A stretch of 64,000 nucleotides of DNA from the NCBI GenBank assembly GCA_028826165.1, contig JAPDFW010000055.1, positions 203,501-267,500 on the forward strand. Direction: 5' to 3'. The translations under genes and the position numbers were made by a program. Origin of the DNA: Anaeramoeba ignava. Lineage: Eukaryota > Metamonada > Anaeramoebidae. The first letter of the stretch is position 1; every line of letters begins with the position of its first letter. The notes below the pieces were generated by a model. It ran no database searches, was not told the origin of the DNA, and saw only the letters and a program-made list of their open reading frames with translations. Shown here one piece after another: positions 47,611 to 59,983 of this stretch.

Positions 47611-47884
47611 TTTTTGAAATTTTTTTTATTTTAAATTTTTTTTTTTTGATTGAAAAGAAAAGAAAAAAAAGTTTTTTCATCTTCTTATTTTGAGAAAAAA
47701 AAATCAAAAAAAAAAAGAAGAATCAAAAGAAGAAGATGAATGAGATTTGAAACTGAAAGTTGAAATTTCATGTTTCAAAAAAAAAAAAATTCTTTTCTTT
47801 TGTTTTCTTTCTTTTGAATTTTGTTTTCTTTCTTTTGAATTTTGAAATTAAGAAAAAGAAAAGAAAAAGAAAAGAAAAATGAAG
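47611..47884. other. 3' flank of alpha-actinin B
   Basis: A/T- and GAAAAG-rich sequence. The part from about 47,800 matches the 3' flank of gene A. Confidence 0.6.
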
Positions 47885-50800
47885 TTATCTTGAAAAAATG
47901 TCTTCAGTCCAACTATGGAAATCATATCCATCATCAACTTGTGGTGCTGTTTGGATAATATAGTTGATATCTTGATCATCCATTACTAATTCCATTAAAT
48001 CTTTTTTAGCAACTTTAAATCCTCTGTTAATTAAAACAAATGAATTAATAACTTCATCTTTGGTATCTGAATCTCCAAAAAGAACAATCATGAATTCTTT
48101 AAATCTTTCATAAGAAATATCTTTTCCATCTCCATATTCTTCCATAATTTTTGTGATTTCTTTGGGTGTTCTTTCTTCTCCAAGTGAATACAAACATGCT
48201 GTTAATTCTTTTCTATCAATAGTTCCTGAATTATCAAAATCAAATTGTTTGAAATTTTCTTCAATTTCTTGCATTTGTTCTGCTGTAATTCCTCTCAATT
48301 TTTGATTTTCAATTTCTTCTTCTAACATTTTCTTTTTACGATTTAAGAAATTTTCATATTGCTCCCATTGAACTAATAAATCTTTAAGTGTTAAAGTTGT
48401 GTGTCTGTTGTTTTGAATTCCTGCTTTATCCATTTTATTTTGTAAATCTTGAAGTGGTTCAAGTTTACTTTTTTCTGTTGATAATCCTGTAATGCATTTG
48501 TTAACAAATTCAAGTTGATTTTGAAGTGTTTCTTTTGATGTTGTGATTTTATTTTTTTGTTCTGAAATCCATTTAAATAAAGGATCAGCTACATCTGCAA
48601 ATTTCTTACAAAGTGTATCATTATCTTTTTGTCTTTGAAGTTCAATTTCATAAGCTTTCATTCTTTCATTTAATGAATTCTTTAATGATTGTAAAGAATT
48701 ATTAATATCTTCTAATGTTAATTTTGTATATGGATTTTTAATAACTTTGAGTGAATCCATTTCTTCTTTAGCTTTTTCACATTCTTTTTTCATAACTTCA
48801 GCTCTTGAAAGAACTTCTTTTTCATTATCTTCAATAACTTTCTTAAATGATTCAACTTCATCAAGTGTAAATCCAAAATCTCTTAAACTTGCATTTTCAA
48901 TTTCTAATTTAACAAATGCTCCAAATTCTGAAACTGAATTTGCAAATGCTAATCTAACTTTTTCTTTATCTGTTTCAAGTTGTAAACATTTATCTAAATA
49001 TTCTTTTTTGATAATTGCTAATTTAGATAATTCTTCTAATTTATTATTCATATCATCATGTCTATCTGTAATATCTTTAAATTTATTCTCTCGGAAAGTT
49101 TTACCTTGATATTGAGTAATATCATAAACATAATTTGATAATTCAGTTTCATATTTTTGAGATATTGTTTCTTCTCCAAATTTATTCATTTCAATAACTC
49201 GTGTTTCTTTGATTGATTTATATTCATTTAAATAAGTATCAAATAAATTAAGTTGTGTTTTTGCTTCACTAACTGAATTAATTTCTTCTCTGAATTCTAA
49301 ATATGTTTTCTTAGTTTTGAACCAATTTACCAATTTATCAAATTTATCTTTATGATCAACATTCATTTGTCTTACTTTCTCAATAAATTCTTCTCTTTTT
49401 AAATGATCATCAAGAATTGCTTTTTTGATTTCTGCTAATTTAAATAATTCTTCTAATTTATTATTCATATCATCATGTCTATCTGTAATATCTTTAAATT
49501 GATTTTCTCCAAACGTTTTACCTTGATATTGGGTAATGTTGTAAACATAATTTGATAATTCAGTTTCATATTTTTGAGTTAATATATCTTTTCCAAGTTT
49601 ATTCATTTCAACAACTGATGTATCTTTTGTATTTTGATATTCATTTGAATAAATATCAAATAAACTTAATTGATTTCTTGCTTCTCCAACTGAATTAATT
49701 TCTTCTCTTATTTCTAAATATGTTTTCTTATCTTTAAACCAATTTACCAATTTCTCAAATTTATCTTTATGTTCAACATTCATTTGTCTTACTTTCTCAA
49801 TAAATTCTTCTCTCTTTAAATGATCATCAAGAATTGCTTTTTTGATTTCTGCTAATTTAGATAATTCTTCTAATTTATTATTCATATCATCATGTCTATC
49901 TGTAATATCTTTGAATTGATTTTCTCCAAATGTTTTACCTTGATATTGGGTAATGTTGTAAACATAATTTGATAATTCAGTTTCATATTTTTGTGCTAAT
50001 ATATCTTTTCCAAGTTTATTCATTTCAGCAACTGATGTATCTTTTGTGTTTTGATATTCATTTGAATAAATATCAAATAAATTTAATTGATTTCTTCCTT
50101 CTCCAACTGAATTAATTTCTTCTCTTAATTCTAAATATTTTTTCTTAGCTTCAAACCAATTTACTAATTTCTCAAATTTATCTTTATGTTCAACATTCAT
50201 TTGTCTTACTTTTTCAATAAATTCTTCTCTCTTTAAATGATCATCAAGAATTGCTTTTTTGATTTCTGCTAATTTAGATAATTCTTCTAATTTATTATTC
50301 ATATCATCATGTCTATCTGTAATATCTTTAAATTTATTTTCTCGAAAAGTTTTACCTTGATATTGAGTAATATCATAAATATAATTTGATAATTCAGTTT
50401 CATATTTTTGTGCTAATATATCTTGTCCAAGTTTATTCATTTCAACAACTAATGTATCTTTGGTATTTTGATATTCTTGTGAATATGAAGCAAAAATATT
50501 TAAATTTTTGGATGCATCAATAACTGAATTAATTTCTTCTCGGAATTCTAAATATGCTTTCTTAATTTCAAACCATTTAACTAATTTATCAAATTTATCT
50601 TTATGTTCAACATTCATTTGTCTTACTTTTTCAATAAATTCTTCTCTTTTCAAATGATCATCAAGAATTGCTTTTTGATTTCTGCTAATTTAAATAATTC
50701 TTCTAATTTATTATTCATATCATCATGTCTATCTGTAATATCTTTGAATTGATTTTCTCCAAATGTTTTACCTTGATATTGAGTAATGTTGTAAACATAA

Positions 50801-52960
50801 TTTGATAATTCAGTTTCATATTTTTGAGCTAATATATCTTGTCCAAGTTTATTCATTTCAACAACTAATGTTTCTTTGGTATTTTGATATTCATTTGAAT
50901 AAATATCAAATAAACTTAATTGATTTCTTGCTTCACTTGTTGAATTGATTTCTTCTCTTAATTCTAAATATGCTTTTTAGCTTTAAACCAATTTACTAAT
51001 TTATCAAATTGATCTTGGTGATCTGCATTCATTTGTCTTACTTTCTCAATAAATTCTTCTCTCTTCAAATGATCATCAAGAATTGCTTTTTGATTTCTGC
51101 TAATTTGAATAATTCTTCTAATTTATTATTCATATCATCATGTCTATCTGTAATATCTTTGAATTGGTTTTCTCCAAATGTTTTACCTTGATATTGGGTA
51201 ATATTGTAAACATAATTTGATAATTCAGTTTCATATTTTTGTGCTAATATATCTTGTCCAAGTTTATTCATTTCAATAACTAATGTTTCTTTGGTGTTTT
51301 GATATTCATTTGAATAAATATCAAATAAACTTAATTGATTTCTTGCTTCACTTGTTGAATTGATTTCTTCTCTTAATTCTAAATATGTTTTCTTATCTTT
51401 AAACCAATTAACTAATTTATCAAATTTATCTTTATGTTCAGCATTCATTTGTCTTACTTTCTCAATAAATTCTTCTCTTTTTAAATGATCATCAAGAATT
51501 GGTTTTTTGATTTTTTTTAATTCTTCTAATTTTTCAAATTTTTCTTCAATTTCTTTATCGTGTTTTTCAATATTTTCTTGATATTCATATTTTTCTTGTT
51601 TTAATTCTTCAGATAATTTCTTTAAATTAGCTACTCCAGTTTTGATCATTGTTTCATTTTCTTTTTCATAACTTTCAAGTAATCTTAATTGTAATAATGC
51701 TTCAGAAACTGATCCAATTTCTTCTCTAAATTCAAGATATTCTTGTTTTTGTTTGCAATAATCAATTAATTTATTGTATCTTGATTCATGTTGTTTTGAA
51801 ATATTAACAAGTTTGATTTGTCGATTTAATTCATTATGAAGTGCTACTTTTCTTTCTTGTTCACATTCTTCTAAATGAAGCATATCTTTTTCAATATCTT
51901 TCAATGAACATCCAATTTCAGCTTTAAATTCAGGTCTTTTATGATGTGATAATCTCATTGCTAAATTATTATAATTTGATTCAAGATTTAATTGATCAGC
52001 AATTAATGAATTTTTATCTTTGGTTTTATATTCATAAAATTTTTCTAATCTTGATTTAGCTCCTTCCATTGTATTATCAATTGTTCGATCTTCAAGAACT
52101 TTTTCTGATTTTTTAAGAACTTCTTTGAAATTTTTTGCTGTTTTATTGTATTCTGATTTAAGTCTATCATTTTCTTTGGTTAAATTGATTAATTTTTTGA
52201 TTCTTCTTGCTGCTAAATCAAGTTTTCTTTGCTCTGCAATTCCATAATAATATTCACTAACATAAACAACCATTGAGTTTTCATCTAATTTTCGAATTTC
52301 ATCAGGTGTGATATATTTCTCCAATCCAAAATATTTCTCAGCTGCATCTTGTGCAATTTGTAAATTTTTAATTGGATCATTTGAATTTAAACTATTAAAA
52401 TCAATTAATTTGGGTCTGTGTTTGTGAATAATTGCGCATAAGGCTAATCCATCTGCAAAACTTTTTTTGAAATCAGTAACTCCAACATTTTTATAACTTG
52501 CAGTTTTGTTTTTACACCACATTAATAAAGCATCTTTAGCATTTAATGATTCACCTCCACTTTCATCATCAATTTTAATGTATTTCATCATAATTCCCCA
52601 AGTTAAAGCTAATGCTGCTCTTACATCTCCTTGTTCAAGTTGCTCTGCTGATGGTTTTACTTTCATATCAACTCCTTTATTCCATGCAAATTTTAAAGCA
52701 TTGTTTAAATTATCAATTCTGTGAACTGACATTTTAGGTTTTGGATTGATTTTTCCTTCATATTTTGATTCACTTAAAACTTCAATTAAATTCAAAAGAA
52801 CTAATCCATCTTTATAATCATCAACAACATCATTTACTCTCATTTCAGGTCTTGTTCTTAATAATTTTTGTTTAACCCATCTTGAGAAAATTTTTCTTTG
52901 TAACATAACCCATTCTTGACTTTTGGGTCCAGCTCTTCCACTTCTTCCCATTTTTGACAT
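47885..52960 (-). CDS. Alpha-actinin-like protein B (six long central repeats); three one-base frameshifts
   Basis: About 1,692 residues when three missing bases are restored. The domain order is the same as protein A: two CH domains, spectrin-like neck, 139-residue repeats, EF-hand (DFDNSGTIDRKE), degenerate EF-hand, Ca-insensitive EF domain. It has six long repeats against three in A; the length difference, 418 residues, is exactly three repeats plus the residue that A's first repeat lacks. Frame breaks are at T5 runs 50,672-50,676, 50,974-50,978 and 51,087-51,091; the corresponding sites in the other repeats have T6 or an equivalent full-length run. Three one-base losses within 420 bp return the frame overall, but stops occur between them. 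With a longer rod it would span a greater distance between actin filaments than A. Consensus errors are the likeliest cause of the breaks. Confidence 0.88.
49015..51505 (-). repeat. Six copies of a 417-bp coding repeat (alpha-actinin B)
   Basis: The 139-codon unit recurs six times (start of KREEFIEKVRQMN near 51,490, 51,070, 50,655, 50,238, 49,821 and 49,404). Unit 3 is the most divergent (SVIDASKNLNIFASYSQEY). All three frame breaks fall in or at the edges of unit 2. Confidence 0.92.
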
Positions 52961-53223
52961 TTTTGTTTGTTTTTTTTAATAATAATTAAAGTGTGTGTTT
53001 TTTGTTTGTTTTTTAATTAAATTGTGTGTTTTTGTTTTTTTGTTTGTTTTTTAATTAAATTTTGTGTTTTATTTTAAATTAAATAAAACGAAAAAAATGA
53101 AAAAAAGAAAAAGAAAAAATTTTTAATTTATTTTTTTTTATTTTATTTTATTAATTTTTTTCAATTAATTTTTTCAATAAAAGAAGGCAAAAATTTTTGC
53201 TTTTTAATTTTGATCATTTATTT

Positions 53224-53254
<31 letters not shown>

Positions 53255-53496
53255 ATTTTTTATTTTTTAATTTTTTAATTTTCGCATTTTTCTTTTTTAT
53301 TTTTATTTTCTTTAAGATTAATAATTCTCTTTTTTACTTTTTATTTTATTTTATTCCAAAAAAAAAAAAAAATATTTTATCATAAAAAAACTTCCACTTT
53401 CAATTTTTCTGTTTTTTTGGATTTTGAAAAGTAAAAATTTGTTTACAAAATTCAATCAAGTTTGGATTGAAATTAAGAAAATAAAAAAAAAAATGA
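52961..53496. repeat. 5' flank of alpha-actinin B, copy of the A flank
   Basis: Matches 46,392-46,910 to about 53,412, then becomes unique up to the stop codon of the TBC1D13-like gene. A spurious Phe/Leu-rich frame lies in its T-rich part. Confidence 0.85.
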
Positions 53497-56400
53497 TCAT
53501 TTAAAATTTTCATAAGTCAGATACATTCTGAATGAAAGTTCAAGTAAATCATCTAATGGTTTATCTTTTGGGAAATCTTGAAGAAGAGTAACAGCTTGAA
53601 AATAATCTGAATTGAATAATTCATCTCTGATCGTTCTAAAAAAAAGAATATTTTGTTTCTGTCAATTTTGGAGAAATTTTCCAAAGAAAAAAAAATAACA
53701 AACATTGGCATTGCTGCACAAATAAAAAGTAGAAAATGAAAACGGTTATGATCTGCAAAAAGAGAATCCCAAATACGAAGTATTTTATCCATTTCAAATA
53801 CTTGTGAAAGTAGAAGAGAAACCCAAGATAAACAGTAAAATTGAGGAAGAATCCCAAGATTTGACTGCAATATAAATTAAATGAGAAAAAGAATTGGAAA
53901 AAAAATAAAATTAAAATCAATCAAACCAAAATGAATAAAATTAAAATCAAACCAAATGAGTCCATAAATTGTTGTCTTGTTTTTTTAAAATCGAATCAAC
54001 TGACTGAACTAAAGCATTTAGTCCAATTTCTGTATCATCGACATATTCACAAAAATGATGATTAATTTCTCCCATTAAATTTGTGAAACAAAAAAAAGTG
54101 TCAGCTTCTGCATATTCTATTTTTTTTTTTTTTTGAGAAAAAAAGGATGAATAAAAAGACAAACAAATAAAATTTTTTTTGGTGATGATTTCTTGTTTTT
54201 GGAAATTTTTTTTTCGATACCATTATTGTTATTAGAATTATCGGCTGTAAATAAATAAATCAATGGTGCGACTATATTATTCATTCCTTGAACATATCTT
54301 ATTCCGTTATTTAATCTTGCATATATATATAAAACATTACAAAGATTTACTAAAGGATGTGCTTTTTTTGCAAATGATTTTTGAAGATTTAAATCATTTT
54401 CATTTTTTAATTGGATTTGAATATTTTTTTGATTTTCTTTTTGATTTTCTTTTTGATTTTCTTTTTGATTTTCTTTTTGATTTTCTTTTTGATTTTCTTT
54501 TTCTTTTTCTTTTTCTTTTTCTTTTTGATTTTCTTTTTGATTTTCTTTTTCTTTTTGATTTTGATTTTCTTTTTGATTTTCTTTTTGATTTTCTTTTTGT
54601 GTTTTTTTGTGAATAAAAGATTTGGAAGAAATTGGATTTGGTAAAGGAATCTGTTTGGCATCACTTTTTTTATCAAATTTATTAATTAAATCAAGTATTT
54701 TTTCACTATTTTTTTCAATTCTAATTTTTTGGATTGTCAAAATTTCATTTCTTTTTTCGTTGAAATTTGCAATCATTTCATTCATTCGATCACTAATTTG
54801 AATTTTGGGTTTTTCCAACTTTTCCGTTAGTAAAGAATCGTTAGAATTTGTTGATATTTGGTTGTTAAAAAGTGATATCATTTTTGCAGTTTTATCTCTT
54901 GAAATTAAAGGTGCAGTTTTAATTTCTTTTTTTGTGTCATTTTCTTGTTTTGGATCATTTTCTTTTTTTGTAAGAACAAATCGAAATTGTGAACCATCTT
55001 TATTTTTGATATTAAATCTTGGTTGTGATTTTTTTTGATTATTTAATTTTTGTTGTAATTTTTTTTGGTTATTTGATTTTTGTGTAGTTTGCTTTTGTTT
55101 GTTTTGTTGAAGTAGTTTTAATTCTTCTTGTGATTCTGGAAGTCTAAAGAATTGCATTGATTGTCTTGTTCTTTCGGCATCTTTAATAATTTCAAGTCTT
55201 AATTTTTTATCTGAAATATAAAGTTGATAATTTTTTTTTTCTTGAGGATCGAGTTTCTTGATTTTATATTTAATTTTATAAATAATTTTATAAATAATTT
55301 AATATTTAATTTTATATATAATTTTATAAATAATTTTATAAATAATTTTATATTTAATTTTATAAATAATTTTATAAATAATTTTATATTTAATTTTATA
55401 AATAATTTTATAAATAATTTTATATTTAATTTTATAAATAATTTTATATATAATTTAATATTTAATTTTATAAATAATTTTATAAATAATTTTATAAATA
55501 ATTTTATAAATAATTTTATAAATAATTTTATAAATAATTTTATAATTAATTTTATAAATAATTTTATAAATAATTTTATAATTAATTTTATATTTAATTT
55601 TATAAATAATTTTATATATAATTTTATATTAAATTTTATATTTAATTTTTATAATTTTAATTTTATAATTTTATAAATTTTAATTTTATATTTAATTTTA
55701 TAAATAATTTTATAAATAATTTTATAATTAATTTTATAAATAATTTTTATATTTAATTTTTATAATTAATTTTATAAATAATTTTATATTTAATTTTATA
55801 TTTAATTTTATAAATAATTTTATAAATAATTTTATAATTAATTTAATTTTATAAATAATTTTATAAATAATTTTATAAATAATTTTATAAATAATTTTAT
55901 AAATAATTTTATAAATAATTTTATAAATAATTTTATAAATAATTTTATAAATAATTTTATAATTATAAATAATTTTATAAATAATTTTATAAATAATTTT
56001 ATAAATAATTTTATAAATAATTTTATAAATAATTTTATAAATAATTTTATAAATTAATTTTATAAATAATTTTATAAATAATTTTATAAATAATTTTATA
56101 ATTAATTTTATATTTAATTTTATAATTAATTTTATTAATAATTTTATAAATAATTTTATAAATAATTTTATAAATAATTTTATATTTAATTTTATAAATA
56201 ATTTTTATAAATAATTTTATTTATAATTTTATAAATAATTTTATATAAATAATTTTATAAATAATTTTATAAATAATTTTATAAATAATTTTATAAATAA
56301 TTTTATAAATAATTTTATAAATAATTTTATATATAATTTTATAATTAATTTTATATATAATTTTATATTTAATTTTATAAATAATTTTGTAATTAATTTT

Positions 56401-57205
56401 ATAAATAATTTTATAAATAATTTTATAAATAATTTTATAATTAATTTTATAAATAATTTTATATTTAATTTTATAATTAATTTTATGAATAATTTTATAA
56501 ATAGTTTTATATTTAATTTTATAATTAATTTTATTAATAATTTTATATTTAATTTTATAAATAATTTTATAATTAATTTTATATTTAATTTTATATTTAA
56601 TTATATTTAATTTTATAATTAATTTTATAAATAATTTTATATATAATTTTATATTTAATTTTATATTTAATTTTATATTTAATTTTATATTTAATTTATA
56701 ATTGGTAAATAATTGGTAATTTCTACACTAATAATTTCATCAGAAGAGTCAATTTCTTTCTGTATTTGTATTTTTAATTCATTCTTTTCTTGAAAGGTTT
56801 CAAAAAAAATAACTCCAAGTTCTTTTTTAAATTCTTGATAAATTTCACGTTTTTGTTTCAAAGCATCTTCCCATTGAGTTGAATTTAAAGGAAGATAATT
56901 CAATAAAATCTAACGTTTTCAAATTGAAAAAAAAAATTTATTTATTTATAAATTTATAAATTTATAAATTTATATTTGTAGATACTTTCCACACTATTTG
57001 TCTTAATCCTTCTGTTTCTGGAACACCAGCTTTATTTTATTTTGAAAATTATAGTAAATTTATGTTGATAAAAAAAATTTTTTTTTAAATTTCAAATTAT
57101 TCTTTTTTTTAGAGAATTGAAAAACAAACCAAGAAAAGTTAAACGCTTTAAAGTTTGTAAATGAATTGGATTTTGTTCTAAATTTTTTTGGAAAACTTCA
57201 TCCAT
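53497..57205 (-). CDS. TBC1D13: TBC1D13-like Rab-GAP, seven exons
   Basis: Exons 57130-57205, 56986-57029, 56727-56909, 54221-55256, 53953-54116, 53704-53864 and 53497-53635; all junctions keep frame (600 residues). Homology to TBC1D13 runs along the whole chain: FLAGVPETEGLRQIVWK, ILLNYLPLNSTQW, the arginine finger helix IIKDAERTRQSMQFF, the glutamine finger RYVQGMNNIVAPLIY, YAEADTFFCFTNLMGEI, LPQFYCLSWVSLLLSQVF, ILRIWDSLFADHNRFHFLLF and a final TIRDELFNSDYFQAVTLLQDFP. TBC1D13 is a GAP for Rab35 in mammals. A disordered insertion of about 250 residues in exon 4 contains a Lys-Glu-Asn-Gln repeat (54,415-54,600). Donors include GTTTGT (twice) and GTTTGA besides GTATCT, GTAGAA and GTATCG. Introns are 68-104 bp except intron 3. 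Confidence 0.92.
54412..54602 (-). repeat. In-gene Lys-Glu-Asn-Gln repeat
   Basis: Plus-strand TTTTTGATTTTC units with a TTTTTC run in the middle encode KENQ and KEKE strings in the TBC1D13-like insertion. Confidence 0.88.
55257..56726 (-). repeat. 1.47-kb satellite intron 3 of the TBC1D13-like gene
   Basis: A 12-bp array (plus strand ATAATTTTATAA, with ATATTTAATTTT and ATTAATTTTAT variants). Donor GTAGAA at 56,726 and acceptor TCAAG at 55,257 are intact. The exons on either side are conserved. Confidence 0.92.
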
Positions 57206-58136
57206 TTTAAATAATGAAAAAAAAATGAAAAAAAATAAAATGAAAGAAAAAAATAAAAGGAGAAAAAATAAAAAGGAGAAAATATTTTTCTTCTTTTTTT
57301 TGGATTTTCTCCTTTACACGTAAGAATAATTTTTAGATCGTTTTTGATCAATTCTTTTACACTCTCTTTTCTTTAATTGAGATTCTATTAAATTTCTATT
57401 AAATTTCTATTAACTTTTAATTAAATTTTTTAAACAAATTGCAAAAAAGAATTTTGTTTTAATTAAATTTTAATTTTTAATTATTTTGAAATTTAATTTA
57501 CAAATCATTTAAAAAAAAATCTAAAATAAAGAAAAATAATTAATAAAAAACATTTAAAAATTAAATACAATTTGATCGTTGCAAAGAAATTAGCAAAATT
57601 AATTAAAAATTAAGGAAATAAAACCAACTTAAAAAAAAGGGATTTTAAATAATTTTAAATAATTTTAAATTGAAAAATAAAATTTCTAGTTGGGTTTTAT
57701 TTTTGGTTTGTTAATAAATTAATTACATTCTTAAAAAGGATCAAAAAAAATTAACACTAAAAGATCTTTTCTTATTTAAAAAGAACAATAAAATTATTAA
57801 AAAAAAAAAAAACTTTTTTTTTAATTTATAAAAAATAAAAAAAGTCTTTTAAAATTTATAGCAATTCAAAATTAATAAAAAAAAAATTATTCTTTTTGAA
57901 TAAAAATTGAAAAAAAAAAATACAAAAAAAAAATCACTTTTTTGTTTCCAATTTTTGAATCTATATCTATTTAAACTCTAATAAATCTTTTTACATTTTT
58001 TTTTCAATCTTCTTTCCACATTTTTTATCTAATCTTTTAAAAGATAAACCTTCTTTCTTTTAACAACTTCTTTTAAAAAAAATTATTTTTTTTCCTTTTA
58101 CTTTTTTTGCTTTTTATCTTTTGACTTTATATTGAA
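57206..58136. other. Divergent intergenic region, TBC1D13-like / GATA-BRCT
   Basis: 931 bp, AT-rich, not a tandem array. It holds many homopolymer runs and no ORF or RNA structure I can support. It should contain the promoters of both genes; a T/C-rich stretch (about 57,960-58,130) lies directly upstream of the plus-strand start. Confidence 0.6.
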
Positions 58137-59983
58137 ATGTTTATTCGACAACAACAAAGAAACTTGTTTTTAAACGATCCATCAAATCAGGATTCAGAAA
58201 TCATCTATCCATTATCTCAGAATCAAGATACGTTAGATTGGAGAAATATAATCTATGATTCCAACAAAACATCGAATAACTTTTTCAAAGAGGATCAAAG
58301 TTTTGCCCCCAATTCAACCAATTCAACTTTATTATCAAAAAACAAAACACAAAAAAACGAAAATTTTTCATCAGTTAACGATCAAATTACAAAAACAGAA
58401 ACGAAACTTTTCTCAATCGAATTTCGATGACTCATTCCATAACGAAGAAATAACCTTAGCTCAGTTAATGAACTTTAGTTATCCTGAATACGATTCCTTT
58501 TTGGTTGGTAAAGAAACAAATGTCTCATTAAATGAAAAAAAGAGGAATAAAAATCAACTTTTTCAAGAGAAACAAAAGGGGTTAAAAAATGAATCAATAA
58601 ATGGAATTAATTGCATAAGTGAAATTGTTGAATTAGATCAGTTTGAGGATCAAAATGGCAATAATCAATTCGACAAACAAAAAATTTCTTACCCCTTTAT
58701 AAAAAAATGGGAAGATCAACCAAATGATTATCAAGAAGAAGAATCAATGAAAATTCAGAAAAAAACAAGTGAAACGAGAAAAATTAAGAAGAATACACAA
58801 ACACTTTCTGAAGCTGGAGATCAAATAATCAAAAAAAGGCGACAAATTCACAAAAACAAAAAAGCAAAACAAAATAAAGCAAAACAAGGAGGAACAAAGA
58901 AGAATCGATATTGCGGAGCTTATTGTGCTCGGTGTTTTACAACTTCCACATCGCAATGGAGAAAGCCACCAAAATGGGAAGGTATGCAAAGAGTGTTTGG
59001 TAATTGGATTTGCAACAGTTGTTATTCCAATCTTTTGCATGCAAAGAAATTAAAACAAAAAAAAAAAGGAGAGAAAATTTTAAAAGAAAAAAAACAAAAT
59101 CCAAATCCAAATTCAAATTCAAATTCAAAATCAAATCCAAATTCAAATTCAAATTCAAATTCAAAATCAAATTCAAACTCAAATTCAAAATCAAAATCAA
59201 AATCAAATTCAAAATCAAAATCAAAATCAAATTCAAATTCAAATTCAAATTCAAATTCAAATCCAAATTCAAATTCAAATCCAAATTCAACTTTAGATTT
59301 AGATCTAAATTTAGATCACTTTCATTCTCAAGACCAAACCCAAATGCAAGATCAAGAAAATCCAAGAAATCTACCTCAAACAAGACATCAAGGCATTTTC
59401 AATCGAATAGAAGTTGTTTTTGTAGAAAAACCACAACTAAATTCTGCGGAAGAAAGTCTGAAAAGAAACATGACACAATTGATTGAATCATTTGGAGGAA
59501 AAATCAACAGAGATTGAAAACATATCAAATGTAAATAGCGATTCTTATATCTTTGTTTCTGTTGGAAATACAGAATGCTGGACAGATTTTCTGCCGAACT
59601 ATTCGTCGCTTGTTTTGCTTCTTCTTGGGTTTCCTGTTATTTCTTCTCAGTGGGTTTTAGATTCAATTGATACTCAAATTTTATTGGATCTTGAGAATTA
59701 TCTTGTTTGTCCAAACCCAATCTCAATTTATATCGATAACCTTATTAAGGATCGCCAATGTTTTCTTTGCGGATCACAAGATTGGAAGAATGTCTGGACT
59801 TTGGTTATTCAACGATTAGGCGGTGTTGTTACAAATAATGTTGAAAATGCAAATTTGCGAATTTTGTCATCAATTGATAATCATTCCCATTTTATTAATT
59901 CTTTTTTTGATAATGTATACACTGTTTCTGAATTGCAATTAATTTCTTCTTTACAACAATCTGCTCAACAAAATATCAACTAA
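58137..59983 (+). CDS. GATA-type zinc finger joined to 53BP1-like tandem BRCT domains; two frameshifts
   Basis: About 614 residues when two extra bases are discounted. An acidic, Asn/Ser-rich N-terminus (about 1-230) ends in a Lys/Arg patch. The finger is CARCFTTSTSQWRKPP ... NWICNSCYSNLLHAKK, with CX2C pairs and the GATA-like TTSTSQWR and W-CNSC core. An Asn/Ser/Lys repeat (59,098-59,290) follows. The end holds two BRCT units: IEVVFVEK ... QLIESFGGK ... YIFVSVGN ... LVLLLLGFPVISSQWVLDSI, then DRQCFLCGSQDWKNVWTLVIQRLGGVV. The long spacing and the LGFPVISSQWVLDSI helix resemble the 53BP1/Rad9/Crb2 pair, which binds phosphorylated histone at DNA breaks. Frame changes are at the T4 run 58,408-58,411 and the A5 run 59,499-59,503, both +1. 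No splice pair corrects them. Finger and BRCT are each convincing; their union depends on those two bases. Confidence 0.75.

Noticed and set aside
649-59503. Programmed ribosomal frameshifting as a genome-wide system
   Set aside because: The shifts are both +1 and -1 and share no slippery motif or following stop context. They sit in homopolymers or repeats, as expected for sequence error.
59534-59541. An 8-bp GTAAATAG as an ultrashort intron in the GATA-BRCT gene
   Set aside because: A stop codon precedes it in the upstream frame and its removal shifts the frame by the wrong amount.
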